From NCBI RefSeq assembly GCF_933208495.1, contig NZ_CAKOET010000004.1, positions 1 through 64,000 on the forward strand: a stretch of 64,000 nt of DNA, written 5' to 3'. Position 1 is the stretch's first letter, and each line of letters starts with the position of its first letter. Shown piece after piece: positions 34,603 to 45,291 of the stretch. A model generated the notes under the pieces. That model was not told where the DNA came from and did not search any database. It worked only from the letters and a program-made list of their open reading frames with translations. The translations under genes were made by a program, and so were the position numbers. Source of the stretch: Convivina praedatoris (GTDB lineage: Bacteria; Bacillota; Bacilli; Lactobacillales; Lactobacillaceae).

Positions 34603-35994
34603 TTATCCTTTCGTCCGTTGATTTAAAATTGCTTGGTCGCGTTGACTCTCCTTAATAACGTTGGCCACCGCGGTACCACCCAAAGAAGTCCGTCGGTCAA
34701 CGGCGACCTTAGGATCCAGCACTTGATAAACATCGGCTTCAATCTTGTCTGAATGTTCCTGTAATTCAGTTAATGACATGGCCGTCAAAGACCGCTTTTC
34801 CTGCAATCCTTTGAGCACCAAAGCCCCAACAATGGCATGTGCCTGTCGGAATGGAATACCCTTATTGGCTAAATAATCAGCTAATTCAGTGGCATTGGAG
34901 AAATCATTTTCCAAGGAAGCTGCCATCTTTTCTGGATGAATTTTTAAAGTAGCCAGCATCCCATTAAAGACCTTCAAAGCTGCTAAAACCGTATCCATGA
35001 CTGCAAAAGTCCCGGCTTTATCTTCTTGCATATCCTTGTTGTAGGCCAAAGGCAAACCCTTCATAACCGTCAATAGGCCCATCAAGTTTCCATAAACCAT
35101 CCCCGACTTACCCCGAATTAATTCAGCAAAATCAGCATTCTTCTTCTGGGGCATGATGGAAGAACCAGTGGAGAAGGTGTCATCAAGTTCGACATAGTTA
35201 AATTCATAAGACGACCACAAAATTAATTCTTCGGCCATCCGTGATAGATGCATAATCAAAATCGACGCATTACTTAGAAATTCCAAGGCAAAATCTCGGT
35301 CAGAAACTGCATCCAAACTATTGTGATAAATCGCATCAAAACCCAATTCATCGGCCACTGTCTGTCGGTTAATCGGAAAAGTGGTACCCGCCAAGGCTGC
35401 GGCTCCTAGAGGTAAAATATTGGTATGTTTCTGGTTAAATTCAAACCGTTCATAATCCCGCTGGAACATTTCAAAATAAGCTAACAAATAGTGGCCATAA
35501 CTAATTGGTTGGGCGTGTTGCATATGGGTATAACCCGGCATAATTACGGCTGCATTTTCTTTAGCTAGTTTCACCAAAGTGCTTTGTAGGGTGGTCAATT
35601 CCGCCATCACCACTGGCAAACGATGCTTCACCCAGAGATGAAAGTCAGTGGCAACCTGATCATTTCGAGAACGGGCAGTATGCAATTTACCCGCTACTGG
35701 ACCGATTTTTTCAGTTAGCAAGGCTTCCATATTCAAATGAATATCTTCGTTTTTTACAGTAAAAGTTAATTGACCAGCGGCTAATTCTTCCTGTAATTCT
35801 TGCAAACCAGCTTCAATGGCTTGGGCATCAGCAGGCGGAATAATTCCCTCTTGGCCAAGCATTTTGACATGGGCCAGCGAACCTTCTAAATCTTCAGCCG
35901 CCATTTGATAATCAAAGCCAATTGAAGCACCAAATTCATCAACCCATTCCGCCGCTTCCCCAGTGAAACGACCACCCCACAATTTATCACTCAT
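34603..35994 (-). CDS. argH: Argininosuccinate lyase
   Basis: 463 residues. Fumarase/aspartase-superfamily signature [12 protein letters not shown], where most homologues read NPD, plus TAMSRN-type HTARSRNDQ near the active site. It splits argininosuccinate into arginine and fumarate. Its RBS (GGAGGATT) overlaps the 3' end of argG, so the pair is translationally linked. Confidence 0.95.
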   Translation of the reverse strand: MSDKLWGGRFTGEAAEWVDEFGASIGFDYQMAAEDLEGSLAHVKMLGQEGIIPPADAQAIEAGLQELQEELAAGQLTFTVKNEDIHLNMEALLTEKIGPVAGKLHTARSRNDQVATDFHLWVKHRLPVVMAELTTLQSTLVKLAKENAAVIMPGYTHMQHAQPISYGHYLLAYFEMFQRDYERFEFNQKHTNILPLGAAALAGTTFPINRQTVADELGFDAIYHNSLDAVSDRDFALEFLSNASILIMHLSRMAEELILWSSYEFNYVELDDTFSTGSSIMPQKKNADFAELIRGKSGMVYGNLMGLLTVMKGLPLAYNKDMQEDKAGTFAVMDTVLAALKVFNGMLATLKIHPEKMAASLENDFSNATELADYLANKGIPFRQAHAIVGALVLKGLQEKRSLTAMSLTELQEHSDKIEADVYQVLDPKVAVDRRTSLGGTAVANVIKESQRDQAILNQRTKG

Positions 35995-35997
35995 ATT

Positions 35998-37227
35998 TTA
36001 ATCCTCCAGCTTGTCCGAGTGGACGTGATTAACTTGCTCGTAAACCATGGTTGGCAAACTCCACAACTTGATAAAGCCAGCTGCTGCAACCTGATCAAAG
36101 CTATCAGCAGCAGTATAAGTCGCCAATTGCTCATTATACAATGAGTTTTGCTCTGACTGCCGGGCTACAGCTTGAACAGAACCCTTATACAACTTCAACT
36201 TTACCTTTCCATTGACAACTGCTTGCGTCGTAACCACAAAGGACATCAAGGCATCAAACAAAGGTGAAATCCACATACCGTTATAAATCAAATCCGTAAT
36301 TTGGTGCTCCACGATTGGCTTGTAGTGGGCCACATCACGTTCCAAAGTCAAATCTTCCAAATCCTTGTGAGCGGTCATAATAACTGCAGCAGCGGGCGCC
36401 TCATAAACTTCACGCGACTTAATACCCACCAACCGGTTTTCAATCTTATCAATCCGGCCAATCCCATGCTTACCGGCAATAACATTTAATTCTTGAATCA
36501 AAGCACTTAATTTCATAGCTTGGCCATCCATGGCAACAGGTAAACCGTTTTCAAAGTCCAAATCAATGAATTGCGCTTCATCGGGCGCATCTTGTGGATC
36601 AACCGTCATACCCCACGCATCATCTGGAGCTTGGTTCCAAGGATTTTCCAAAATACCAGCCTCATTAGCCCTACCCCATAGATTAGCATCAATTGAGTAA
36701 GGGGAAGCCTTACCGATTGGCACTGGTACTCCGTGATCCTTGGCATAATCAATTTCTTCTTCCCGCGACCAGTGGAAGTCACGAATCGGTGCTTCAATTG
36801 CTAGGTTCGGATCAAGGGCATGAATTGCTGCTTCAAAACGAACTTGATCGTTTCCCTTACCTGTTGATCCATGGGCAATGGCATGGGCATCATTTTCATG
36901 AGCAATTTCAACTAATTTTTTAATAATAAGTGGCCGGGACAAGGCAGAAACCAAAGGATAACTACCTTCATACAAAGCATTAGACAAAATAACCGGAGCC
37001 ACATATTCATCAGCAAATTCATCTTTGGCATCAACCACAATTGACTCAATCGCCCCAACAGCCAAGCCTTTTTTCTGGATGGCATCCAAATCCTTACCAC
37101 CTTGACCAACATCCAAAACAACGGCAATCACATCGTAGCCCTTATCCATCAACCATGGAATTGCCACCGAAGTGTCCAAACCACCAGAATAAGCCAATAC
37201 AATCTTTTCTTTAGTACTTTTTGTCAT
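35998..37227 (-). CDS. argG: Argininosuccinate synthase
   Basis: 409 residues. ATP-pyrophosphatase motif AYSGGLDTS at 13-21, and [14 protein letters not shown]. It condenses citrulline and aspartate. It starts 25 bp after the ABC-transporter ATPase gene, with GGAG, and no promoter or terminator is evident in the gap. argG is therefore most likely expressed from the Arg T-box transcript that begins upstream of the transporter. Confidence 0.95.
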   Translation of the reverse strand: MTKSTKEKIVLAYSGGLDTSVAIPWLMDKGYDVIAVVLDVGQGGKDLDAIQKKGLAVGAIESIVVDAKDEFADEYVAPVILSNALYEGSYPLVSALSRPLIIKKLVEIAHENDAHAIAHGSTGKGNDQVRFEAAIHALDPNLAIEAPIRDFHWSREEEIDYAKDHGVPVPIGKASPYSIDANLWGRANEAGILENPWNQAPDDAWGMTVDPQDAPDEAQFIDLDFENGLPVAMDGQAMKLSALIQELNVIAGKHGIGRIDKIENRLVGIKSREVYEAPAAAVIMTAHKDLEDLTLERDVAHYKPIVEHQITDLIYNGMWISPLFDALMSFVVTTQAVVNGKVKLKLYKGSVQAVARQSEQNSLYNEQLATYTAADSFDQVAAAGFIKLWSLPTMVYEQVNHVHSDKLED

Positions 37228-37252
37228 AATATTTCTCCTTTATTTTCACCTT

Positions 37253-37996
37253 TTAAATAGTTAATACTTTTTGAATAAAGTCCTGGGTTTTCGCCTCTTG
37301 AGGATGATTGAAGAGTTCATCCGGCGTATTTTTCTCTTGAATAACGCCATCGGCCATGAACCAAATTTGATCAGCGACCTTGCGAGCAAAGTTCATCTCG
37401 TGGGTGACAATCACCATCGTCATTTTTTCGTTAGCTAGTTCTTTAATAACTGCTAAGACTTCACCAACCATTTCTGGATCAAGGGCACTGGTAGGTTCAT
37501 CAAAGAGCATGACTTGGGGATGCATGGCCAAAGCACGAGCAATCGCCACCCGTTGTTTTTGACCACCAGACAAACTATCTGGATAAGCAGCAGCTTTTTC
37601 GGCCAGACCGACACGGGTTAAATATTGCATGGCCGTGGTCTCAGCATCTTGTTCATTCATCTGCTTCACACGCATCGGCGCTAATTTTATATTTTCCAAA
37701 ACGGTCATATTTGGAAAAAGATTAAAGCTCTGAAAGACCATTCCAATTTCTTCACCCAGCTGTGATAAATCTTGGGCGGTAGCCTGAGTTAAATCCTTGT
37801 CTTGGAAGTAGACGGCACCACTAGTTGGTTTTTCCAACTGATTGATACAGCGTAACAAGGTACTTTTCCCTGATCCAGATGGACCAATTAAGGCAATCAC
37901 CTCACTAGGTTGAACCTCGCCATTGATATCCTTTAGCACCAAATTATCTTGATACTTTTTTTGTAAGTGTTCAATTTTAATTAATGGCTCATTCAT
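37253..37996 (-). CDS. Polar amino-acid ABC transporter ATPase
   Basis: 247 residues. Walker [11 protein letters not shown]-loop (FQSFNLFP), signature LSGGQKQR, Walker [13 protein letters not shown] and H-loop VTHEMNFA. It is a GlnQ/HisP-type ATPase for polar amino acids. Overlaps the permease gene by 8 bp. The Arg T-box and argGHF neighbours suggest arginine or another basic amino acid as substrate. Confidence 0.92.
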   Translation of the reverse strand: MNEPLIKIEHLQKKYQDNLVLKDINGEVQPSEVIALIGPSGSGKSTLLRCINQLEKPTSGAVYFQDKDLTQATAQDLSQLGEEIGMVFQSFNLFPNMTVLENIKLAPMRVKQMNEQDAETTAMQYLTRVGLAEKAAAYPDSLSGGQKQRVAIARALAMHPQVMLFDEPTSALDPEMVGEVLAVIKELANEKMTMVIVTHEMNFARKVADQIWFMADGVIQEKNTPDELFNHPQEAKTQDFIQKVLTI

Positions 37997-39455
37997 ACTT
38001 CATCTTCCTCTCTAGGTAATTTAAGCCCCGAGTTAGGGCGAAGGTCATGAGGAAGTAAACCACCATAACCACAATAATTGGTGCGACTCCCCGGTAAGTA
38101 TCAGCCCGAACTACGTTCAATTCGTAGACTAGGTCAGTAACACCGATAATTGACACAATTGAACTTTCCTTAATGATGGCAATAAATTCATTACCCAAAG
38201 CCGGCCAAATATTTTTAAAGGCCTGTGGTAAAATCACAAACCGCATGGCATCTTTGTGGTTTAAGCCAAGACTTTGACTGGCTTCGCGCTGGCCCTTATC
38301 TACCGATAAGATACCACCCCGAATAATTTCACTAATATAAGCGGCACTGTTTAAAGTAACAGCGATAATACCGGCCGTTAGCGCTGGCAAGTTCACCACC
38401 ACGCCCAGTCCAAAGTAGACTAGCAAAACCTGTACCATCATTGGGGTTCCCCGAACAATTTCAATATAACTAATTGCCGGCCAACTCAAAATCTTAAAAT
38501 GACTCATCTTCATCAAGGCCAAAACGACACCCAGGATGACACCACCCATCACGGCCAAGATTGAAATTAGTAAGGTGTATTGGAAACCCTTAAAGAAGTA
38601 ATTCCAGTAGTGCAGCATAGAAGTATCAACCGTGTTGGTCTTCATATCCTTAGCAGCATCTTTCATATATTTACTAATCAAATGCTCTTTTTTAATTTGA
38701 TCAATCGACTGGTTCATAGCTGCAATCAAACTAGTACTACCCTTGGGAGCAGCGATGGCTGTTCCAGTTTCATCACTACTCAAATCATAATCTGATTGGA
38801 ACATAACCAAGTCTGGATCATTTTGTACATAAGCTTCAGCAACCGGCTTTTCGACTCCCATTGCTTCAATTTTATTGGTCTTCAAGGCTAAGACTAAGTC
38901 CGATCCCTTATCCATACCAACTAGCTTACTCTTGGTATACCGTTGCTTGGCTAAATTGTATTGTAAGGTTCCGGTTTGAGTACCAATCGTATGACCATTT
39001 AACTGCTTGGCACTCTTCAGTTGCTTATACTTGGCCTTCGTAACCAAGAAGGCTTGACCGCCATTGTAATAAATATTAGAAAAATCAACACTTTGTTTAC
39101 GTTCTGGCGTTGGATTAATTCCCCCAATAGCAATATCTGCTTTGCCAGTTTCTACAGCAACTAAGACTGAACTAAAACTCATATTTTCAATTTCTAATTT
39201 AACGCCCAAATCTTTGGCAATTTTTTTAATAATGTCGATATCCAGACCGACATCTTCTTCTCCCTGACCATGATTAACTTGAAATTCAAAAGGAGGATAG
39301 TCGGGCGATAAGGCCACCCGTAAGACACCCTGATCTTTAATTTTTTGCAAATTATCATCATCAGCACTGGCTGAGGTCGATGTAAATACTCCCAACATCA
39401 GACCAGCCACCATCACGGCTAATATTTTCTTAAAACACTGCTGCCATCCTTGCAT
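37989..39455 (-). CDS. Amino-acid ABC transporter: binding protein fused to permease
   Basis: 488 residues. A signal peptide (ending STSASA) precedes a periplasmic-type binding domain (about 35-265; [15 protein letters not shown] at the start, [16 protein letters not shown]). A HisM-type permease follows (about 285-488), with the EAA loop around [20 protein letters not shown]. Binding-protein/permease fusions are common in lactic acid bacteria (GlnPH-like). It is the first gene after the Arg-specifier T-box, so arginine import is the best guess. AGGGAAAG precedes the ATG. Confidence 0.9.
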   Translation of the reverse strand: MQGWQQCFKKILAVMVAGLMLGVFTSTSASADDDNLQKIKDQGVLRVALSPDYPPFEFQVNHGQGEEDVGLDIDIIKKIAKDLGVKLEIENMSFSSVLVAVETGKADIAIGGINPTPERKQSVDFSNIYYNGGQAFLVTKAKYKQLKSAKQLNGHTIGTQTGTLQYNLAKQRYTKSKLVGMDKGSDLVLALKTNKIEAMGVEKPVAEAYVQNDPDLVMFQSDYDLSSDETGTAIAAPKGSTSLIAAMNQSIDQIKKEHLISKYMKDAAKDMKTNTVDTSMLHYWNYFFKGFQYTLLISILAVMGGVILGVVLALMKMSHFKILSWPAISYIEIVRGTPMMVQVLLVYFGLGVVVNLPALTAGIIAVTLNSAAYISEIIRGGILSVDKGQREASQSLGLNHKDAMRFVILPQAFKNIWPALGNEFIAIIKESSIVSIIGVTDLVYELNVVRADTYRGVAPIIVVMVVYFLMTFALTRGLNYLERKMKYE

Positions 39456-39491
39456 ATCTTTCCCTCTCTTTGCGGCGCTATTAATAACAAA

Positions 39492-39738
39492 AAAGCGCCC
39501 CTTAGTTCTATGAACTAAAGGACGCCTGGACGCGGTACCACCTTATTTGTGCCATTAAACAATGACACCTCTCACGATCTAACAATCGTTGGCTCGGTAA
39601 TGGGAGCATCCAGCATGTGTTTGACGCATACACTCATAAGATACGTTCAACTTTCTAACAAGAATGTTTCACACTAACCAACATTTCACTGACTTGTCTG
39701 ATAAGTTTACTACTTCTTAATCAACGTTTTATTATTAA
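39492..39738 (-). promoter_or_regulatory. T-box leader, CGU (Arg) specifier
   Basis: The minus strand carries the T-box AAGGTGGTACCGCG (39531-39544) and a terminator GCGTCCTTTAGTTC/GAACTAAGGGGCGC then TTTTTT (39492-39528). Stem I is recognisable: AGAAGTA (loop E), a distal hairpin with AGTG, and the specifier side GAA-CGT-A. The following TCTTA pairs with upstream TAAGA. By alignment with the glyQS T-box, the specifier is CGT at 39643-39645, so the RNA should sense uncharged tRNA-Arg and control the transporter and argGHF. Confidence 0.9.
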
Positions 39739-39744
39739 TTACTC

Positions 39745-39750
39745 ATTATA
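39745..39750 (-). promoter_or_regulatory. -10 box of the Arg T-box operon
   Basis: TATAAT on the minus strand. TTGTAA lies 19 bp further upstream as a possible -35. Confidence 0.5.
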
Positions 39751-39797
39751 CTACCACGTATTTTTCAGATTACAAGTACTTTCTTAAAAATAATTAA

Positions 39798-40622
39798 TTA
39801 TGAAAAGGGGTTCCAATAACGACTATGGTTAATCATCATTAGGCCAATTCCTAATACTAAGAATCCTAAAGCTAATATTAAGGCAATGGCATCTAGTTTA
39901 CCAAAGGATTGTTCATAGTACCAAGAACGTTTTTTCCCTTTACCAAAGCGCCGTAGTTCCATGGCCTGGGTAACTTCATCAATTTGATCTAGAGTAGAAA
40001 AAATTAAAGTGGTTAAAATTCTAACCACCCCGGTAATCTTTTGTGTCCAGGATGATTTTTTAGAAATATTATAACCACGGGCCTCTTGGACCTTTTTAAT
40101 CATGAAAAATTGGCGTTGAGTATTAGGAATATAGCGCAAAGTAATCGTAACGGCGTAGGCCACGGAATACGGCACCCCAATCCGATTTAAACCGGCGGAA
40201 AACTGACTGGGGTTAGTGGTAAATAAGAAAATCAAAGCTAGTGGCAAGCTAAACAAGTACTTTAACAAAACCATGGCTTCATAGAGTAACTGCTCTTGGG
40301 TCAAAGCGTAAGGTCCACTGCTCAAAATAAAGTGCTGACTACCAAATAAATGCACCCCGTACTGGGGAGCAAAAACATAGATCAAAATTAGATTTAACAG
40401 GGCAAAAATAACTGTCAAAATCACAATGACTCGAATTTGCTGCCAACTGATTTGAGCCTGCCATAAGCCCAATAAGGCGATTACCGTTAAGAGAAGTAAA
40501 TACCGAATATCAAAACTCAGCACGCCACTAATCGTTAATAGTAAGAAAATAATTAACTTCGCACTGCCAGTTAAACGATGAAAGACGGTTTGTCCGGTTT
40601 GATAACCAAATAAATTATCCAC
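39798..40622 (-). CDS. ECF transporter T component
   Basis: 274 residues with about five to six membrane helices and the coupling-helix motifs of EcfT (VQEARGY and MELRRFGKGKKR). The start is a GTG at 40622 with AAGGGGGG 5 nt upstream; the upstream TTG in frame would overlap the RBS. It overlaps the ATPase gene by 8 bp. It joins the S component and ATPases of the same operon into a dedicated group I ECF importer. Confidence 0.85.
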   Translation of the reverse strand: MDNLFGYQTGQTVFHRLTGSAKLIIFLLLTISGVLSFDIRYLLLLTVIALLGLWQAQISWQQIRVIVILTVIFALLNLILIYVFAPQYGVHLFGSQHFILSSGPYALTQEQLLYEAMVLLKYLFSLPLALIFLFTTNPSQFSAGLNRIGVPYSVAYAVTITLRYIPNTQRQFFMIKKVQEARGYNISKKSSWTQKITGVVRILTTLIFSTLDQIDEVTQAMELRRFGKGKKRSWYYEQSFGKLDAIALILALGFLVLGIGLMMINHSRYWNPFS

Positions 40623-42294
40623 GTTTTCCCCCCTTTCCAACGGTTACACCCAAACGTTGGGCCAAAATATAGTCAGTTGGCTGACACAACTCAGCGAGGG
40701 CTACCAACTCTTGATTAGCTAACAGTTCTCCCGGAGTCGTATCAGCGATTAGTCTTCCCTGATGGAAAGCCAGGACACGACTGGTCCATTCTTGCATAAT
40801 ATTGACGTCATGGGTCACCATCACAATCGTCATTCCGGATTGATTTAACTTTTGTAGCAGGGTCATTAATTGTTGAGCGTGTTGATAATCTTGACCAGCC
40901 GTGGGTTCATCTAAAATCAAAATTTTAGGTTGTAAAATGGCAACACTTAAAATTGATAAACGCTTTTTTTGACCAAAACTCAAAACATTAACTGGCCAAT
41001 TACGAATCTCATATAGGTTGGCCCATTTTAAATATTCCTGAACTTCGGCAGTAATTTTATTATCATCAACTCCGCGTAGTCGTAAACCAGCCGCAACTTC
41101 ACCAAAGACCGTTGTTTCAATCAACATTTCAACCGGATTTTGGGCAACATAACCGATATAATCGGCCCGTTCCTTCAAAGTCACCTGACTTAAATCAACT
41201 TCTGGCTCCTGATTTAACCTAATTTCACCCGTTTGCATTGGTAAAAATCCAGCTAGTAAGCGACTTAAAGTCGACTTACCAGCACCGTTAGACCCTACCA
41301 AGGATAACCATTCTCCTTGGTGTAAAGTAAAGTTAATATTGCTAAAGACGGTATGATTTTGATATTGATAGCTCAAATCTTTAATAGTAAGAATCGGACT
41401 AGTTGTCTCGACCGACTGGCTCATTTGGCGAGCTAAATCCCGCTCCAGATAGTTTTTAAGATTAGGACCGGTGACCTTTTGAACATCATCAATCTGTTCT
41501 AACTCGTCTAAAGGATAACCTAAATCTTGTAAGGATTGAATATACTTGGGATTAGCTAACCCATAATCTGGCAAAATTGACCGTTTTAGTAATTCAGCTG
41601 CCGATCCTTGATAGGCAACTTCTCCCTCTTGGAGTACTACAACTTGATCAACAGTGTGTCGCAAAACATCTTCAACTCGATGTTCAATAATTACAACGGT
41701 CAATCCCAACTCTGCCTGTAACTCATCTAACAGGGTCAACATTGCCTGTCCACTGGCCGAATCCAAACTGGCCAAAGGTTCATCAAAGAGCAAGATGGGG
41801 CTGTCGCCGGCTAAAACCCCAGCCATAGCAACGCGTTGTTTTTGACCACCTGACAATACCTGCGGCGCTAAATCTAATAATTCTTCCAAACGTAAACGCT
41901 GTGCCCATTCTTTTACCTTAGTAACCAGCTGATCATGGCTGTCGTTATCATTTTCCAAGACAAAAGCAATATCTTCAGCTACCGTCATCCCGACAAACTG
42001 CGTATCTGGATTTTGTAAAACTGTGCCAATCTTTAAAGACCGATCAAAAATACTATCTTTATTACTTAAATGTCCGTCAATGTAAATTTCGCCCTGTACT
42101 TCACCGGGCTCCGAATTTGGAATAACACCATTCAGCAAAGCTGCCAGGGTGCTTTTTCCGGAGCCCGAAGGGCCAACAATTAGTGTCCGACTCCCCTTTG
42201 GAATCGTCAGGGAAATATTTTCCAGCGTTGAATTTTGCTGAACATCGTATTTGAAAGTAACTCCTTTAAATTCTAATGCCGCTGCTACCATCAT
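40615..42294 (-). CDS. ECF transporter duplicated ATPase (A-A')
   Basis: 559 residues with two ABC cassettes in tandem. Cassette 1 (about 5-245): [34 protein letters not shown]. Cassette 2 (about 305-530): GSNGAGKST, VLSFGQKKRLS, ILILDEPTAGQD. Fused EcfA/A' ATPases are typical of dedicated ECF systems such as YkoD and MtsU. AAGGG lies just before paired ATGs. Confidence 0.9.
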   Translation of the reverse strand: MMVAAALEFKGVTFKYDVQQNSTLENISLTIPKGSRTLIVGPSGSGKSTLAALLNGVIPNSEPGEVQGEIYIDGHLSNKDSIFDRSLKIGTVLQNPDTQFVGMTVAEDIAFVLENDNDSHDQLVTKVKEWAQRLRLEELLDLAPQVLSGGQKQRVAMAGVLAGDSPILLFDEPLASLDSASGQAMLTLLDELQAELGLTVVIIEHRVEDVLRHTVDQVVVLQEGEVAYQGSAAELLKRSILPDYGLANPKYIQSLQDLGYPLDELEQIDDVQKVTGPNLKNYLERDLARQMSQSVETTSPILTIKDLSYQYQNHTVFSNINFTLHQGEWLSLVGSNGAGKSTLSRLLAGFLPMQTGEIRLNQEPEVDLSQVTLKERADYIGYVAQNPVEMLIETTVFGEVAAGLRLRGVDDNKITAEVQEYLKWANLYEIRNWPVNVLSFGQKKRLSILSVAILQPKILILDEPTAGQDYQHAQQLMTLLQKLNQSGMTIVMVTHDVNIMQEWTSRVLAFHQGRLIADTTPGELLANQELVALAELCQPTDYILAQRLGVTVGKGGKRG

Positions 42295-42316
42295 TTTTCC
42301 CTTCGTCCTTATTTAC

Positions 42317-42874
42317 TCAATCTTCTTTAACTAGGTGCCCTTTTTGAACTTTATTTTTCGTATAAATGCCCAGTAAAGCGGTGCCAATTACAGCAGTTGA
42401 AATAATGTTAATCACAGTACTCAGTAATCCCTGCACAATTACTTTGTTGGCTGGTTCGCTATAAATGAAAATATCAAGAACTGGGGCGACTACCGTCCAA
42501 GCAACGATATTGGCTCCCGCTTGCCCTAAGTTGAAGTACCAAGCTTTACGCGTTGTTAATTTTCCTTGTAATAATTGGGCTTTTTTAATGAGCAAACCAA
42601 AAATCAAAGCATAAATACCATCCGCAATCACCCAAGACCACCAAATCGAACCATAAGAAATGGCATCGTTTAAGCTATGACCAATTACTGCGACTAGAAA
42701 ACCAACTAACGGACCAAAAATTACCGTCAACAATGACAGCCAAGATTGGGCCACATTGACCTGGGTATTGGGAATTCCAGTCGGAATGGCAATAAATTTA
42801 AAGAGAATCAGAAATACTGCCGCCCCAATTCCAATTGCAACCACACTCCGTGTCGATAGCTTATTTTTTTTCAT
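42317..42874 (-). CDS. ECF transporter S component (methionine-related, MtsT-like)
   Basis: 185 residues and about five to six helices; an ECF substrate-binding subunit (VNVAQSWLSLLTVIFGPLVGFLVAVIGHSLNDA). This subfamily (COG4720-like) has been predicted to transport methionine-related compounds in lactobacilli. The AUG-specifier T-box in front of the operon and the SAM-cleaving enzyme upstream support that prediction. The exact ligand (methionine, methylthioribose or adenosine-type) is not determined. Confidence 0.8.
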   Translation of the reverse strand: MKKNKLSTRSVVAIGIGAAVFLILFKFIAIPTGIPNTQVNVAQSWLSLLTVIFGPLVGFLVAVIGHSLNDAISYGSIWWSWVIADGIYALIFGLLIKKAQLLQGKLTTRKAWYFNLGQAGANIVAWTVVAPVLDIFIYSEPANKVIVQGLLSTVINIISTAVIGTALLGIYTKNKVQKGHLVKED

Positions 42875-42876
42875 CC

Positions 42877-43722
42877 TTATCGCTCCTTTTCAATTTCAAT
42901 TGTCCAATTTTGACCGGCTGAGACGTGATTTTCACCAGCAAAACTTCCCATACGAATGGCTACTCCTAAAGTATAAACGGAATTAATGTAAAGGAGTGAT
43001 TCCCCAGGCTTAACGTCTGCAAAAGTTTTGACATATGGGAGAACTTCTTCGTGTTGCAAGACGTTTTCATGATAAACGCGAATGCGATAAATTTGACCGT
43101 ATTGAGCCTTTAACTGATCATCCCATAATTCCTGACTAATGTTAGTCCAAAGCGAACCAAAGTTGACATCGGTAATATCAATGTTAGCTTTCAAGACCCC
43201 ATCGGTTACCTGAGGTAGATTTAGTGGTAAGGTCACGATTTTTTCTACCGGTAGTACTGCGCCCACATCTTCAAACTGAATTTGTCCAGCAGCCAAACGA
43301 GCACCGTTATAAACGTAGATATCACGACCATGGAAGGTTGAAGATTTTTCTGAACCAGGTAAACGATCAATGGACTCATCAATTACCCGTACTGCTTCAA
43401 TGCCATACAAATTATTTAGATGAGTTAAAGTCCCATTATCAGGAGTTACCACAAAGTGTCCGGTATTAAGCTTTGCGACTAAAGACAGGCGTTTTGAACC
43501 AACACCTGGATCAACTACTGATACAAATACAGTTCCTGGACGCCAGTATTTAACCGTCTGGGCTAGACGGAAGGAAGCTTCAAAAATATTAAAGGGGGTA
43601 ATCCCATGGGTTAAATCAGCCACCTGCAGATTGTGGTCAACTTGGTCCGCCACCCCATACATGGTCGAAACTGCCCCATCATTTAAACCAAAGTCCGTTT
43701 GTAATACTACGTGTTTTGCCAT
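42877..43722 (-). CDS. SAM hydroxide adenosyltransferase (SAM hydrolase, DUF62)
   Basis: 281 residues from the ATG at 43722 (GGAG 7 nt upstream). Family motifs: QTDFGLNDG at the N-terminus, SVVDPGVGSKR, and VVTPDNGTLTHL. The family hydrolyses S-adenosylmethionine to adenosine and methionine. It is the first gene behind the Met T-box and only 2 bp upstream of the ECF S gene. One reading is that starved cells recover methionine from SAM while importing a related compound. Confidence 0.88.
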   Translation of the reverse strand: MAKHVVLQTDFGLNDGAVSTMYGVADQVDHNLQVADLTHGITPFNIFEASFRLAQTVKYWRPGTVFVSVVDPGVGSKRLSLVAKLNTGHFVVTPDNGTLTHLNNLYGIEAVRVIDESIDRLPGSEKSSTFHGRDIYVYNGARLAAGQIQFEDVGAVLPVEKIVTLPLNLPQVTDGVLKANIDITDVNFGSLWTNISQELWDDQLKAQYGQIYRIRVYHENVLQHEEVLPYVKTFADVKPGESLLYINSVYTLGVAIRMGSFAGENHVSAGQNWTIEIEKER

Positions 43723-43764
43723 ATTTTTTCTCCTCATTGCTCTTCCTTGATAATTACAACCAAT

Positions 43765-44048
43765 AAAAAACCCGAGGACTTCTAGAAGAAATCCCCGGGA
43801 CGAATAATGGTCGCGTTACCACCCAGTTTTAAAGTGACATCACTGTCACCCACTCATTAAGTACAGCTTTACAGCGATACCTGTCCGCGATAACGGGCGT
43901 TCCCGAGTTCTGCTTGCTACACAATTGCAACTCACAAAACTAAAAGCTCCAAGACCATTTTCTAAGATGTTAGTTGGCTGAATTGCACCAATCATCAGCT
44001 CGCTAGGCAACTTTCATCAAATACTTATCTTTTCTTCACTTAAATAAT
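43765..44048 (-). promoter_or_regulatory. T-box leader, AUG (Met) specifier
   Basis: T-box variant GGGTGGTAACGCG at 43812-43824 (minus strand). The terminator CCCGGGGATTTC/GAAGTCCTCGGG then TTTTTT lies at 43765-43799. In stem I, AAGTA faces GAAA-ATG-G followed by TCTT, which can pair with upstream AAGA. The specifier ATG is at 43956-43958. The RNA should sense uncharged tRNA-Met and switch on the SAM hydrolase-ECF operon. Confidence 0.88.
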
Positions 44049-44054
44049 ATATTT

Positions 44055-44083
44055 ATGATAAAACACTTATTTTTAATTGTCAA
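44055..44083 (-). promoter_or_regulatory. Promoter of the Met T-box operon
   Basis: Minus strand TTGACA (44078-44083), 17-bp spacer, TATCAT (44055-44060). Confidence 0.8.
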
Positions 44084-44097
44084 ACAATTTGTGAAAA

Positions 44098-45261
44098 TCA
44101 AATCATTTCTAAGTGCAAAGCCCCCGACTTAATCCAGCCAATCTTACGCATAATCCGATAGGCAATAAAGGAAACTATCACTGGAATCGCTACACCACAG
44201 GCCATATAGGCAATAAACATGTTCATACTCTTACCAAATAAAGCTAAAGGAACAATGAAAGAGTTAAAGCCAATCCCAGCCATTGCAAACGGTACAGAGA
44301 CATGGAACATGATGGTTGCCATCGGTGCGGCAATCGCTGCGCCAATCATTGGTGGAATTAATAACATTGGATTTTTAATAATGTTAGGGAACTGAATTTT
44401 AGGGGTCACAATTCCTTGGGCAATCGTTGCTCCAATTTTGTTTTCTTGGAATGACATTGCTGGATAACTAACAAAAACAGCCGTAGTTCCAATCAAAATT
44501 GCACCCGATGCAGCTGAGGAAGTCACCCCTGTAGCACCAATTGCTACTGCTAAAGCAGCGGCTGAAGCCGGTGTCATCGTCATTGCCCCAAAGACCATCG
44601 CCACACAGGCAGTGCCTAGAATCGGATTGACATTGACGCTAGCGGTAATCATCTCCCCCATGCTAACCAAGATGGGCGTCGTAACAATTGCTAAATAATA
44701 ACCAGCAACCGTCCCAACAATCGTCGTCAATGCCGGGACAATCACCATGTCCAAGGGTGTTTTCCCACTTAACCAGTTACCAAACAAAACGGCAATCAAG
44801 CCGGCCATTACCGCTGAAATCGGCTGTCCGGTGGTCATAATTGCTGATCCAGGAATCTGAGTGCCAGCAAAACCAGTCGCCGTTACCGCTTTTAAGCTTT
44901 GACTAGTGAAAAAAACGGCATTGGCACCAACCGTTGAAGCGGCCATCGCTGAAAACATGACCATCGTATTGGACTTCATTTGTGAGGCAATCGCAGCGCC
45001 AAAGGCCGCTGGCAACATTATTTTAGTAATCGCACCCAATTGAATCATTGGTGCCCAGTGAATAAAACCGGCGATAGTTTGCAGCAACAATCCCATCCCC
45101 AAAGTCACCAAAATGGCATTGGAAACTGCGGCCGAAACGTTATAAACGATTTCACGCACTGATTCTTTTTTAGGTGCAACAGACCCGATAGCAGTCTTAG
45201 TCGCTTCTTCAAAATCCTTAATATCAATGTTTTCAGTTACTGGTTGTCGTGTATTATCCAT
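44098..45261 (-). CDS. PTS EIIC-like membrane protein (PfoR/COG3641 type)
   Basis: 387 residues and about ten hydrophobic segments. It matches the PTS_EIIC_2/PfoR family (LGMGLLLQTIAGF, MTPASAAALAVAIGATG). Despite the name, no EIIA, EIIB or HPr-phosphorylated domain is encoded nearby, so phosphotransferase activity is not supported. The transported compound is unknown. AAGGAG lies 6 nt before the ATG. It is preceded by a strong promoter, a 23-codon leader peptide and a terminator, which suggests control by attenuation. Confidence 0.75.
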   Translation of the reverse strand: MDNTRQPVTENIDIKDFEEATKTAIGSVAPKKESVREIVYNVSAAVSNAILVTLGMGLLLQTIAGFIHWAPMIQLGAITKIMLPAAFGAAIASQMKSNTMVMFSAMAASTVGANAVFFTSQSLKAVTATGFAGTQIPGSAIMTTGQPISAVMAGLIAVLFGNWLSGKTPLDMVIVPALTTIVGTVAGYYLAIVTTPILVSMGEMITASVNVNPILGTACVAMVFGAMTMTPASAAALAVAIGATGVTSSAASGAILIGTTAVFVSYPAMSFQENKIGATIAQGIVTPKIQFPNIIKNPMLLIPPMIGAAIAAPMATIMFHVSVPFAMAGIGFNSFIVPLALFGKSMNMFIAYMACGVAIPVIVSFIAYRIMRKIGWIKSGALHLEMI

Positions 45262-45291
45262 CTGTTGCTCCTTTTTCTTACCCTTACCATG

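Noticed and set aside
37228-37252. Separate promoter for argG
   Set aside because: The 25-bp gap holds only the RBS region, so expression from the upstream T-box transcript is simpler.
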